64,000 bases of DNA from Anas platyrhynchos (Eukaryota; Chordata; Aves; Anseriformes; Anatidae), in assembly GCF_047663525.1 (NCBI RefSeq), contig NC_092601.1, positions 17,507,501-17,571,500 on the forward strand, read 5' to 3'. The translations under genes were made by a program, and so were the position numbers. Below are positions 1-11,778 of this stretch, piece by piece (positions within the stretch are counted from its first letter, which is position 1; each line of letters begins with the position of its first letter). The notes under the pieces were generated by a model that worked only from the letters and a program-made list of their open reading frames with translations, was not told the origin of the DNA and made no database searches.

Positions 1-135
1 TGGATGCCCTGCCCTCATCGGCACCGGCCCCACAGAAAACAGAGCCTTGGGGACCTCCTGCTGTTGCAAACCAAACAGATCCCTGGGGAGGATCCACAGC
101 TGCAGCTACTGCCTCTGACCCATGGCAATCATTTG
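1..135 (+). CDS. EPN2: EPN2 coding exon, DPW-rich, 5' incomplete
   Basis: No acceptor site is seen before base 1, so this exon starts outside the window. The frame is set by codon GAT at base 3. It encodes TEPWG, TDPWGG and SDPWQ repeats, which bind the AP-2 appendage. The donor is TTTG|GTAAG and the exon ends in phase 1. Confidence 0.88.
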
Positions 136-3100
136 GTAAGATTAAACTCTGCCAGAAGGGAATGCTTATCTTAAAAGGACTCGCTTTTTAACGTTGAGCT
201 TTTCCAGGTTTCTCAATAGCAGTGCACAATGTCACGCTTGATAACAACAGCGTATTAGTCCCTTTTGGTTGTTTCCTGTGCTCCAGAATTAACATTCCCT
301 TAACATTTTCAAGCAGAAACAAATGGAAGTTGTGATCCTTTCCTGCTTTTTAAGCAGCTGAGATTTTTGTGTGTGCGTTTTGAATCTTAAAAAAGAGGAG
401 TAGAGTGAAGCTTCTGTCTTCTCCTTAGGCAGCAAAAACAACTTGTCTCATCCTGGGGGGATGCTCCTGCTTTGACTGCTAGCTGTGTCCAGTGGCATGG
501 GCTTAGACTCTTGCCAATATTTAATTAATGTAGTACTCGAGCAGGATGCTGTGGGTAGGAAGGCTGTAGCTCTGAATTGCTGTCTCGCTCCTAGCGAGAT
601 GGGCTGTGTATGCCATCAGAATGAGAAGGATGAAATTGCTTCGATGGAGATTTTTTTAATACTAAACAAAAATTGAAGTTACTATTTTAAATAGTCTCAG
701 CATTTCATAAGCTTTTGGTGCTAAATTCATGGAATTTCTTTCTGAAGTCAAAGATCTGGTGCTTCACATGTTCAGGGGTAATAGTTGAAATTTTTTGCAT
801 GATTATTTTTATATGTGCTCATTTTACCACCCGTGCAGCGTGCTGTTTTGTAGGCTAGCCAAAATCTGCCCAAGGCTTTACTCCTTTCCTTCAGAAAGCT
901 GATAGCTCCTCACAGTAGATGTTAAACTCTCTGTGCCTGTGGAATCAGCATTAGATCTATTTTTTGTTGGCTTTACATTTGGTTTGTTTGTTTTATTTTT
1001 GAGGATTCAGCATGTTCTGTGCAGGGGGCCCTTTCTTCCTGAAGACCAGCAGCTTAGCTCTGTCAGTTTTGCTGCCGGCTGGTGTTTCGAGGCTGACCTC
1101 TGCTGTAATGTGCTGCGGAGTTGTCTCATTAGGAGTCAGCGTGCTACCCTCTGGAAACCTGATGACAATTTCGAAGTTTAATACTAAAGTGCATTATTAT
1201 TTTTATTTATTTTTTCCTTGTGGTGGCATTAAAAGCACCCACTTAGCTGCTGGGACAGCTGCAGTTCATTGTTTAACTGTAACCTGTGGCTTTTTTGAGT
1301 GGTAAACTTCAAGCACAAAATTAGAACAATTCAAAGTTTTAGGCCCCAATGCAGTGGAGATTCGATGTACTTTTTTCCCTGGTTAAAAAACAAACAAAAC
1401 CCACCTCCTTCAAATCTCCTGCTTGATATATCATCCACTGACAACCTTTTCCATGCATCAGCTGCAGCTGTAGCGTTTCCTCCCAGTGGCTCCAAACTTT
1501 ATTAATGCCATATAACAACCCCTTGTTCCAGCTTGCTGGTTACTTGGCTCCCAAGGGTAGGCTCGAAGATGTGAGATTTATGAATTTGACTGCTGCTAAA
1601 AGAGTGACTCATTAAACTGTAATTCTCAAATCCTGCTCGTGCTTTGGCATTTCAGGAGAGATAATGGAAGCTAAGGGAAGGTATCTTCCTGAGTGCTCTA
1701 ATTTTGTGAGCTCTCTTTATGAAAGAAAAGACTTTTTTTGAAAGCTTCCGTTTCTGGGAAGCTCTGTCATTAGCATTTCTTGTGTAGCGTTGCTTGTAAC
1801 TCAGCACTAAGGACAGATAAAGGGAATCTAAGTGCTGGAGTGGGAACGGTTGGATTTATTTGGACCATTTCAGCATTTCCTGGTCTGAAGCTGCTGCAAG
1901 ACCGTGCCACCTGTTGATGAAACAAAGGCCAACACTGCAAATGGGAATCAGTGCCAGGGTGTGTGGTGCTGAATTGTTTTTCAAGAGTATCGGGCTGCCA
2001 AGAGGTTTTGTGTGTACCTTTAAAAAATAGAACACTGTTCAGTTGTAATTTGAAGCCCACAAAGTGGTTAAAGGTTTTAGCTGTGCACTGCCTAGGTAAT
2101 TCTGTTCTACCATCACTTACACTGTCTGATTTGATCACCTGAGAGTGGCACAAGAAGTGCCTCTGAAGTACTAGCTTTGCCTTCCCATGTTTCAGTGGCT
2201 GGGGAGGGGCAATGGGGATGGACAACATTGGGAACAAAGCCCCAGTGATGCCTTCCAGCCGCTTCCTGGCCTGCTACAGATATGAAATGTGATTTGCTTT
2301 GGTGGTTTTGGGGTTTGATAAGCCCAAATAGTGTCATGTAGTGAAAGATGAGGTCACCTAAACTGAGGAGCAATAAATTATTAGGCTTAAAAGGAAGAAT
2401 AAAAGGAAATAGGCAGGAAATTACATGTAGTGAGGCAAGTTTTTTTTCCACTCCCTTCTGTGCATTCAGAAGTATACCATACCCTGTGTTTTAGATCACC
2501 TTGAGTCAGATACCATGAAGTCATTGGCAGGGTCTGTAGTGAAACCATATTTATTTTCATGTTAGAACTGCTGATTTTTTTAAATTCAGTTTCAAATGGG
2601 AACTTAGTATTATTCATCCATCTTCCACAGAATTTAGTTGTTCTTGTTTTTCTGCATGTATAACGTAAATCAGCGTTCCTAATACTGAACTTCTTCACCT
2701 TTTTATGTTTAGTGTTATGAGCCATTACTGCCTATTAACAGAGCTTCACCTCCTGTGAGAGCTTTCCAAAGTGAAACTGTACTGACTTGTGTTCCTGCTG
2801 GCTCTTCTTGCAGGTGCCAAACCAGCTGCTTCCGTTGACCCTTGGGCAGCACCAGCAGGATCTGCAACTCAGTCTCTGTCCAAAAATGTTGACCCTTGGG
2901 CTCCTGCTCAGCCATCTTCTACTGCAGCGAAGTCTTCTGTGGATCCTTGGGGACCAGCACCTGCAAACAAACCTCTCTCTACATCTGGTGAGAAATCATC
3001 TCATTCCATATCCATTTTATTTGAGTAATTTAAGGTGAAATTTGATTATTTTTTTTTCATTGCTTGGTTAAAAGAAACGTGCTGGACAATTAACAGAATT

Positions 3101-6100
3101 GGTCAGTTAAGATAAATGGGAGATGCAATAGCTAGCAGCAAGAAGAACTTAATATGTGATTACTCAGAGTTCTGAATTTGTGCTGCTCCTTTCTTTGTGC
3201 TCTTTCTTCTGCATTCTTCTATTAGTATGTGTGGATGCATGCCGAGCTCTTATGGCTGCTGCTGCTCTTGCATTTTTAACTGAGTTTTATTTTTAATTAG
3301 ATGAGGACTTAATTTCTGGAAATGAATGTTGCTATAATTTTACCTTTCATCATGATAAATAGCTGTGCAGACGGATGCCTCTGCAGACATAGATTGATAG
3401 GTTATGCAGCTTCACATTCTGAAGAAATAAAGGTTTGTTATTTGAAATTGAGGGTGCCGAATCTATCCCTAAACTTAGTTGTAGCAAGATGCAGAAGATG
3501 CTGATGTGATTGTCTATTCATCCTCTGTAACTAATGCAGCCTTAGTACCTGGCATTTTCATACTGGCACCACGGCTAAATGCATCCTAAATGCATTTTCT
3601 GCTGGTCATTCATCACAGCGTGTAATAAACAAAGGAGTCACAAAGTGGGTACTGCAAGCTGTGGTCTAATCTACTTTTCTCCGAGCAAAAGGCAATAACT
3701 GGATTGTTCTGAGAATGGTTGTTAAGCTATGGTGGTCTTTGTTCTTGATACGTATTATTATTATACAGAATCTTCACTCATTCTCTGCCTTTTGTGGAGC
3801 TATGTCTGTACCTTTGCTTGCTTGGAATGTGTTGAAGGCTAAAACTAAATTAGAAAAAAAAAAGCATTTCTGTGCATACAAAAAAACCTTCAAAGCTTTT
3901 CAATATTGTAATTGCTGTTCATGTAGGTGTGGTTTTTCTTCCTCCATTTTGAGGCAAGGGTGTGTCCACGTTTTCAAAATGTTTTGTTTTCATTCGTTGC
4001 AAGCTATGGCCAAGTTTTGGGTTTTCAGCCAGCAGAGCCTTCCCATCTCTACATGGGGTAGATAACATTTTCTACTGCATTCCTATGCCTTTTAACTTAG
4101 GAAGCATAAGTCAAATCTTTAGTTAAGTTACAGTGGTGCTACTTTAAGAGCATATTCAGAAGAATATGGAGAAGTCCATGGTTAAGGCTGTAAAATTGTT
4201 GCTGCTCTCTTTTTCCGTGGCAATGTATGCCTGCCTGGGCCTCTCTAGTGCAGGCACTCAATAAAATCCCAGCATGCTGAGGTGTACCTTACATTGTGAT
4301 TTACAAGCACGTCGCTCTGAATCACTCAGCTAATGCTGTAAGGACAGTTCTGTGGCATTATCCTTCTCGCTCCTGTGCAGGAGTAGGAGCTCTCAAGCTG
4401 ATCCGCACTGCCCTCCTGGGACCTGACAGTGGCTTCCTGGTAACATGCAGGGGTTAGAAATTGCTTTCAGTAGGATCAGGTGTGTGATGCAACCAAAGAT
4501 CTGCTAATGACAGGGCTCTCTTGTTGTTTTGAACAGGAAGTACATCTTTTGACCTCTTCAGTAATTTGAATGGTACAGTTAAAGATGATTTTTCTGAATT
4601 TGACACACTTCGAACTTCCAAAAAGCCAGGTATGAATCCAATTTTTAGCACGTTTCTTTAAAAAGAAATCAAAACCACCACCACCAAACGCCTTCACAAA
4701 GGAAAAAGTTAAAGATGATGATAATGCAGCAATAAAAATTTGTTAACATTTTGGCCTGTGCATGAACTCATGGGGAACTGGCTTCTGGCGTTGTGAGCCA
4801 CAGAATGTTACTCTGCAACCTTTTGCTTTGTTGACCCAGAAATTTATTTGACCTCTGTTCATGACATCCAGCATGTGTTTGAAGTATAGCTCATGCTTGG
4901 AGAGTCAAACCGAAAGATGTTGGCTGAATTTCTCAGGTATGTCAGTTTTAGTGGGTAACAATAGTAGGAAAATGTGAAAATAGGCCCCTGTGAATGCTTT
5001 AACTTATTTTTTATGTGGTCATTACTCACAAAACAAAAACTGACAGACCATAACGTAGGAGTGCTTTGGTACCATCTACTTTCAGGACAATTCTGCCCGG
5101 AAGGTTGGTGACTAATTCAAGGCTTCTTGAATACAAAATAGAAAATCTGGGTGGAATCTAGTTAGGAAGGGCACAACAATGGTGCAGTGCAAGGGCAGAA
5201 GCCAAGGCTTTTGAATTTCTTTCTCTTGGAAACTTTTAGTCAGTTGCAAGAATATTAACCAACGCAAATCAGGTGGTGCCTTCTGAAGAGCTCTGCAACT
5301 CTTGCTGTAGCTTCTTGATACTCTCTTCTAAGCAATATTCGAGGTGTACGCTTGCATGTGGAGGGTGTCATGTGTACTGGGACATTGGAATGTGACTTAT
5401 ACAAACATCAGATTTTAAAATATTTCCTTTGCCAGAGATGGAGGGACTTTCATTGTTTGATTGTATAGACCAATGAGTTAAGTTTTGTTTTTCTCTTTGT
5501 GTTGTTACAGCTGAATCAGGTTCCACTTTGCCATCCCAGCATAGCGGTACCACAAGCCCTGATCTCTTTGATTCCCAGCACTCGAGCATGACATCAGGCA
5601 AACAAAGTGCAGCTCGGAAAACTCCCGAGTCTTTTCTGGGCCCCAATGCTGCTCTGGTGAACCTGGATTCACTGGTGTCTAAGCCACCGCAACCCGTAAC
5701 TTCACTGAATCCATTCTTAGCACCAGGTCTGTTCTTTCACATTCCTTCATTTTTTTTATTTTACCTTTCCCTTCCTATAGGAAAACTCTGCATTAACTCA
5801 ATCCCATTTGATTTAACATTAGCCGGTTTTGGCTTTTTTTTCTGGATTACTTCAGCCAGCAGATCATGACTGAGAGCAGGAGGGTGAGACAGCATGGTTT
5901 CTAGGCATGCTGCCGGACCTTGAAAGCCTGGAGTTTCTACTCTGGTGTCTGCAGCTGGGTTAGCTTTGGTCAAGCAGTTTTCCTTCCACTTTTGCACTTG
6001 CTCGCTCAGAAGGATCTGGGTTAGAAGGCGGCTTTTGGTTATTAAGGATGATTGAACTAAAACTGATTTATTGTCAGAACAGGTAAGGGGTGAACATGTG

Positions 6101-7631
6101 CCACCAGAGAATCCCTTGGGAGGGTGTAATAGGTTCTTGTGGCAAGCATGTAGGGAATAGCCCTTTCCCTTGTGCTACTGCAGGCAAATTAGCATCTCTG
6201 GCTCCAACCTGAGGTTCCAAGTAGCAAACTCTGCAGTATATTTTAATGGCTTGCTGGTCAGGCTATCTTTAGGCTAGCATGATAACCCAGTTTTGATTGA
6301 AACACACACTCTCAGTGTATTTGGGGAAAAAATAGACTGTCGCAGATCTCCTGTAAATTGGCTCTTGTTATAAATGAGCCTGTACTTAGAGCAGACTTAG
6401 GAGGTGGCGGTAAACACTTGGAAGATGTATGCATCTTGAAAAGCTATTCATATGCACTGAAATTACTGCGTGACACCAGTCCAGTGAAATACTTCAGTGA
6501 TATTTCAGTATTTATTTTCTTCGCTTTTCCAATGAGGAAAAAAGAAAAAGAGTTTAAACTCCTTGGGTAGGAAAAAAGCAGTGATTGTGAAGAGCCTTGG
6601 CAGTGCTTAACCAGAGGAAATCTGTGTATCTGCCATTACCGGTTACTACAAAAAGTTTATAAGGGGTCACTGGGCCATCCAAATAGCACTATGCATATAC
6701 GGCAAAAGGAATTTGTAGTGTTGGCAGCAGCCCAAAAAACCTCAAACGCTGGGAAAGTTATTCTCTGCTTTTTCTAGCACCGCTGTAATTCGGAAACAAC
6801 TTGTTTACTTTATGAATTCTTGTCAAAACTCGGTGCCAGAAACATGTACAGCTTCTAAATGGAGTTGACTGGAAGAGATCCTGAAGAAAATGCACGCATC
6901 TGCAGTAGCTAGATTGCAGTAAGGGAGTACGAATAGCCTTTTTACGGGAAGTTCTTAGTAGTGTTGAATAAAAATAAAAATCAGATGTTGTAGGTAGGCA
7001 TGTTCCAGGTTATCAAATTTAGAAGTCGTTATTCCCAAAGCTGTCAACAAAAGTGGAAGATGTTGGTCAGTGAATGGATACTTCCAAAAAAAAAAAAGGA
7101 GTGTAGTTGTGCACCAGTGCAGCCCCAGTCTGCTGAATGGCACCCACACTGGTTTCCCCACAGGGTGATTTGGGGTTGGGAGCATGCAGGGGTGTACAGA
7201 TGGTGCTTTCTTTGCTGGAAAGGATGATTTCCAAAACCTCAACGTTTATAGAGGTGCGATCTCCTTCCCTCTTCCCCCTTCTCTCAAAACTAGGCGCAGC
7301 TACAGCACCAACTCCAATCAACCCCTTCCAAGTGAATCAGCCTCAGCCACTCACTCTAAATCAGATGAGAGCGAGTCCTGTGATGGGAACCAGCCCTTCT
7401 TTCAGTGCTGTGCCACCAATAAGCATGGAGCCAATACCTCTGTCTTCCATGGCCCCAGTGCCTGTGGGAATGGCACCGATACCAGCTATGGGCACTGTGG
7501 CTTCTCTAACAAGGATGGGCCAGGGGCTGAACGTGAGCATTGCAGGATCAATGACCCAACCTCTTCACAGTACAGGAATCCCGCCGTCAGCGTCCCAGTC
7601 TACAAATACAACTAACCCTTTTCTCCTATAA
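1..7631 (+). CDS. EPN2: EPN2, epsin-2, C-terminal 317 residues (5' end outside window)
   Basis: Endocytic adaptor that links membrane and ubiquitinated cargo to clathrin and AP-2 at coated pits. Coding exons are 1-135, 2814-2987, 4537-4629, 5511-5726 and 7294-7631. All junctions are phase 1 and join into one open frame of 317 codons plus TAA. The ENTH domain and ubiquitin-interacting motifs are upstream of the window. Visible here are five DPW motifs and one EPW (AP-2 alpha-ear binding), DLF motifs, a clathrin-box-like LVNLD at about residue 182 of this fragment, and three NPF motifs (EH-domain binding): NPFLAP, NPFQVN and the terminal NPFLL. The family call rests on these motifs. The paralogue choice (EPN2 over EPN1 or EPN3) rests on the tail-to-tail neighbour B9D1, the arrangement known at human 17p11.2. 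Confidence 0.9.
136..2813 (+). other. EPN2: EPN2 intron
   Basis: AT-rich intron of 2.7 kb bounded by GTAAG and TTCTTGCAG. It holds scattered T-runs and chance reading frames of up to 155 codons with no recognisable domain. A half RE1-like string at 1963-1973 is discussed under rejected items. Nothing else stands out. Confidence 0.85.
2814..2987 (+). CDS. EPN2: EPN2 coding exon with three VDPW repeats
   Basis: Acceptor TTCTTGCAG|GTGCC completes a glycine codon (G-AKPAAS). The exon encodes VDPWAAP, VDPWAPA and VDPWGPA, evenly spaced AP-2-binding repeats typical of the epsin central region. The donor is TCTG|GTGAG, phase 1. Confidence 0.92.
2988..4536 (+). other. EPN2: EPN2 intron
   Basis: 1.55 kb AT-rich intron running from GTGAG to TTTGAACAG. 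No gene-like or repeat structure was seen. Confidence 0.85.
4537..4629 (+). CDS. EPN2: EPN2 coding exon with DLF motif
   Basis: 93 bp exon bounded by AACAG|GAAGT and CCAG|GTATG. It encodes STSFDLFSNLNGTV and an acidic/hydrophobic DDFSEFDTL segment. DLF and DxF-type motifs are AP-2 appendage ligands in epsins. The exon is a multiple of three with phase 1 at both ends, so skipping it would keep the frame. Confidence 0.9.
4630..5510 (+). other. EPN2: EPN2 intron
   Basis: 0.88 kb intron from GTATG to GTTACAG. Nothing notable was found. Confidence 0.85.
5511..5726 (+). CDS. EPN2: EPN2 coding exon with clathrin box and first NPF
   Basis: 216 bp exon after acceptor TTGTTACAG, phase 1 at both ends. 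It encodes SPDLFDSQ, the clathrin-box-like ALVNLDSLV and the first NPF motif (SLNPFLAPG). The donor CCAG|GTCTGT is atypical at intron position +3 (C), but the frame and the NPFLAPG join to the next exon support it. Confidence 0.9.
5727..7293 (+). other. EPN2: EPN2 last intron
   Basis: 1.57 kb intron. It begins with the unusual donor GTCTGT and ends with CTCAAAACTAG. An A11 tract lies near 7086. No other structure was seen. Confidence 0.83.
7294..7631 (+). CDS. EPN2: EPN2 terminal coding exon with stop
   Basis: Acceptor AAACTAG|GCGCA. The exon encodes AATAPTPINPFQVNQ (second NPF), a Met/Pro/Ser-rich low-complexity stretch, and the C-terminal TTNPFLL, followed by TAA at 7629-7631. The terminal NPF is the classic epsin ending for EH-domain proteins such as EPS15 and intersectin. 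Confidence 0.92.
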
Positions 7632-9425
7632 AGACCCAATTAAAGGAACTTTCTTTTCATAGTGTTTCCAGGCTGAAGTCTTTACAGCGAAATGAACGTG
7701 GCCTGTGTGGACTGAACGGTGTGTAAGAGACTTGGAAGTAGATTTGCAGTTTACAGTTATGATCTTTGAAGAGTTGTCTCTACTTACCAGTTAATCTAAA
7801 TCTAGTCTTTGCTACAGATGGTACCTTACTTTGGCTTGTTGAGCATTATGTGAAATGTTCAGACTTTTCACCAAAGTTAGATTCTGCCCATTTTGTTACT
7901 TTGTTAATCATTTCAATACACTTTCTAGGGAGAACCTGCCATTTTAAACTCCGTTGGCTATTTTGTAGATGTCAGATGATGTGCTGGATCCTGAAATTAC
8001 TATTTACCTGCATCTGTCACTTCCTATGCCCATACGATAGACCTGAAATTCAGAGTGCTAGTGAATGTTTTGCACATAACTATACACAGTTCTAGACTGT
8101 TGGTTCACCCATAGTCCTTACTCTTAGAGGAGAACGATTCGGAGGGCCCAGGTGGCTGGTTTTTATGCATTAAACATTGCAACGCAAAATCGCACTGCTT
8201 TCGTATCAGAGGTTTGACCGAGAAAGCAAGCTTGTCTCGAAAGGAAAAAGCAGACAAAAAAAAAACACCCAAGAACATTCTCAAGTTGTCAAGTATAACG
8301 TGTGCTGTTGTATGCAGTGTTGAATTTGTACACTACTCTAAGGACTCCTGAGGAACTCTCTGTGAGTGGCATGCTGCACTCGTGCTGAGTGAGTGTCCTG
8401 CTCTGTGCTTGTCCAGTACCAGCTTCGTTTGGAAGTTATCATGTGTATTTTGTTTTTATTTGACTTACAATGTGAGTTGAAAGAAAAAAAAAAGAAATAC
8501 AGTGGGACAACTTTGAATTCAATTTCACCGGGGCAAGCTTTAAAACTAATTCAGGCTTAACCTTGCTATATGCAGTTACTCTTGTATACTTTTGCACATA
8601 TTTTGTTTAGTACAGTTTCATATTTGAGTTTGCAGAGTTACCTGATAGTCCTTTTTTTGCTAATTTTTATAATGTGGTTCTTATTTAACTGTCTGGTTTT
8701 GATAGATTTATCAAGTCTGGCTGAAAAATTAAGATATTGGCAAATGTCATTTTTATGGTTTTAATGCCCTCTTATTTATGGTTTTAGCTCTTTGTTTCTG
8801 TAAAGAGAGTTTAAAAGGGAAGATTAACACTAAAATATTTTACTTTTAAATGAAGTATTCATAATGCGAATCAAAACAAATTCTCGTGACTAATTATTTT
8901 TAGATGAATTGAATTTGAACATAACGTGATTTAAGACTACATTAAAAAGAAAAAACACTAAAGTCGCCTTTCCCTTGATTTGTTCCCGTTTTCCGATTAC
9001 CAGAACGGACAGACGTTTAGCCTTTTTGAAGATCGGAAGAGAGGCTATTTTTTTCTTGTAATACTTCTTGAGATGTTAAAAATCCTAACGTACAAACGTG
9101 ACTCATTAATTTTATCGACTAATATTTCTTAATGAAAGGTGCACTCCATCTTAATAACCGGTTCCATTTGCAGTTATTAATTGTAAGCTGAACTATCCGT
9201 TTTTAACTTGCATGTCTGGACTCATCGGCACTAAACCACGCTCAGGTTTCAGCCAGTGCTACTGCTGCAAACCTGGCCTTCTCAGAGCCGGCAGCGTTTC
9301 TGAGCTCTGCTTTCACAAATGTGCGCGGAGTACGTGGAAAGGGATGTCCCAGCGCTTGCTACTGCCTCGAGGGCATCTCTGAATGAACTGATGCATCTTG
9401 GTGGCCTTTCCCTAATACGAAGGAG

Positions 9426-9464
9426 AAAAAAAAAGAAAAAAGAAAAAAAAAAAAAAAAAAAAAA
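9426..9464 (+). repeat. A-rich tract in EPN2 3'UTR
   Basis: A9-G-A6-G-A22, nearly pure adenine. It is genome-encoded, so it could act as an internal oligo-dT priming site. Confidence 0.95.
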
Positions 9465-10849
9465 GCTGAAAGAAATTGCCAGAGTTCTGTGTCTTGGTGT
9501 AATGATGCTGTGTGGGACCGTGCCAGTCTAGGGCCGCGTGCCGCAGGAGGGAAGGGCTGGCTAACACGAAAGGGACTGGGTTGTATCTTCTGGTGGGTAG
9601 GGGAGGCTGAACGACTATCAAATCTAGGGTACAATCACAGATTTTAGCTGTGTAGGTCAGTGTAGCTCTATTAGTATATGGAATGCTAAATGTGTGGATG
9701 TTTCTATGCAGATTGTTCTATCCTCTTGATACTATTGAATTGCAAGTAGGATTCAGAATATTCATCTGCTTTTGTTTTTATATAGGAGGAAAAAAGAATT
9801 ACTGTCCACACCCAGTATGTCTTTTAAAAAAAGAAAAGAAAACAAAAAACCATTCATGTTGCCTTTCAGAATAAGGAAAAAATACTTTACTTTTTTGTTG
9901 TTGTTGAAGTTATTGAAAAGTGTAGACCAGGAAGGGTGTGATTCTTGCAGATGGGGGGGGGAAAGTGCTTTCCAATTGATCTGTGGCAAGATTTATCCTG
10001 TATTATTTTTCCAATTTAATTTTATCAACGGTGGAATTGAGGTCACTCAATGTTTTTTCCCTTAGTCACTTGAATGCATTTGCAACAGTTAGATGGGGCA
10101 TTATCTATTCAGCCAAGCAGTTCTAATCACATCCTCTCGTCAAACACTCGCTTGCTGTTTTCCAAGGCACGACGGGGTTGATAGTAAGCATTTAAAATTA
10201 TCAAGTCATCTCGAGCTCAGAGTAACGATCTGTCACCGTGAATTGGGAAAAATGTGATGGTCTGGTAGGGAGCCCTGGCTTCATGAAACTGCTGACTGGC
10301 AAATTGGTGCTTTTACCAAGCCACTTCTGTAGGAGCCATCTACGTTACGTAGACAGGTGCGTATCGCGCAATAAACCATGGCAGGACACTGAACGGCCAT
10401 CAGCGCTGCGAAGCCTTAGGCTGAGGACTCCAGCTGTGCCCACCTTCCCAGCCCGACCCGGGCGTTATAGGGCAGGGGGATGAGCGGCTGCGGTGCTAAA
10501 TCCGCTGGGCTGGAGCCGTGCCCGGACCGCGCGGGTGCCGGGCAGGCGCGGGGTGCGCCGCCGGGGATGCTGCAAGGCGGCTTCTGCCCTAGCCAGGTGA
10601 AGCTTCAGCTGTGCCCAGAATGGTAACTCTATTTCACGGCGATTTAACTGCTATCCGGAATAATTCTCCCCCCCTCCCCGCCCTCCCACCTCTTCTTGCA
10701 TGGGGGACGTACGCGTATCCGATCGCGTCTGCTCTGGCGTCTCTCTCTCTCCAAATGCATTTCCCTCTTCCCCTTCTTTTTCTCACTTGCGGATATTAAA
10801 AAAGTGCTTTTGATTTTTAAAAATGTTAGTATCCCAAAATAGCCTTACT

Positions 10850-10862
10850 GGTCAAATTGACC
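10850..10862. promoter_or_regulatory. Perfect ERE-type inverted repeat
   Basis: GGTCA-AAT-TGACC: two perfect nuclear-receptor half-sites in IR3 arrangement, the core of a consensus estrogen response element, extended by flanking T and A to 7 bp arms. It lies inside the EPN2 3'UTR, and its function is unknown. Confidence 0.4.
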
Positions 10863-11430
10863 AAAGAGAAAGTGTTAATTATTTTGTAAAAAATAAAAAT
10901 AAACAAAAATATCTTGGCATAATTTTAAACCCAAAATAAGCTCAGTTATTTATTCAGTTTTATACTATATAGAAACTAAACTACATTGAGGGGACAGGGA
11001 AGGAAAACCGTGGTGGGTTGTGGTGTTTACAGTCTTTTTGAAGTCCCGTAGCTAAGACAACTATTGTTATCCATCTTCCCTTTTGCTGTTACAGTTTCTA
11101 ATGTGTACTGTATGTATTAATATTGCACAAATTGTGGAGAAATATATGGTTTATTTTTCACAGCAGAATCTCACAAGACTCGCTTCCTTTACAAGTGTTA
11201 CAATTTAAATATTTACCAAACTGTTTTCATAATACTGGGAGCCGGCTGCTTTTTATGAATTTGTGCTGACTATTGACATTATTTACTGTATAAATAATTT
11301 ATCATTTGTACTATTGTATCATAATGTCTGTATCTTTGTGTCATTTTTCCCGAGCGATGTCACAAATGTGATATTTAATAATGCCATCAGAACAGTGGAA
11401 AGACAAGGGGTTTGTAGGTGACTGGTCAGA

Positions 11431-11436
11431 ATTAAA
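11431..11436 (+). terminator. EPN2: Candidate EPN2 polyadenylation signal (ATTAAA)
   Basis: ATTAAA followed about 30 bases later by a GT/T-rich element (TGTTGCTTTTT), matching a cleavage site near 11452. Confidence 0.45.
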
Positions 11437-11756
11437 ATTGTATTGCTTATATTCCAGACGTGTTGCTTTTTCGAGACTCTGCGTAGTGTTTATATCCTGT
11501 TCAAAACTGTTGCTCTCATGCTTGATTTAGTTCTCAAGAAAGCTGATGGATTGGTTGAGATTATTAAGGTGTGTGCTAAAAGTCCTAGGCTCTAGGAGAA
11601 ATCTAACGGTTATTGAGAGTAATGCTTCTTGTACGTTGTCAATGTGATTTCTACGATGAATTCATCACTTTCCTGGGGCAGGCCTGCTCTTACTATGAGA
11701 AAGAAGGGTTTCTTATAGATCACTTAAATCAGAATCAGTTGAGACCTTACTAACTC

Positions 11757-11762
11757 AATAAA
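11757..11762 (+). terminator. EPN2: Candidate distal EPN2 polyadenylation signal (AATAAA)
   Basis: Canonical AATAAA with downstream CTTGTGTTGCAGGTGG, a GT-rich context suited to cleavage near 11775. It is an alternative to, or used alongside, the 11431 signal. Confidence 0.45.
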
Positions 11763-11778
11763 AATGAAGACTTGTGTT

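Larger units (their letters stand above)
7632..11455 (+). other. EPN2: EPN2 3' untranslated region
   Basis: Noncoding, mostly AT-rich sequence after the EPN2 stop. It contains ATTTA-type AU elements, a long A tract (9426-9464), a G9 run (9953-9961), an out-of-character CpG-rich patch (about 10435-10600) and a perfect ERE-type palindrome (10850-10862). The 3' boundary is inferred from ATTAAA at 11431. A longer form could end near 11778, and shorter forms could use AATAAA at 10370 or 10892. Confidence 0.6.

Noticed and set aside
1963..1973. RE1/REST-like half-site (GTGGTGCTGAA)
   Set aside because: Only one half of the bipartite RE1 element matches. The other half is absent at the usual spacing.
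1..7631. Identification as EPN1 or EPN3
   Set aside because: EPN3 lies near CACNA1G in human, which was tempting, but the adjacent gene here is B9D1, the known EPN2 neighbour, and the channel is CACNA1H.
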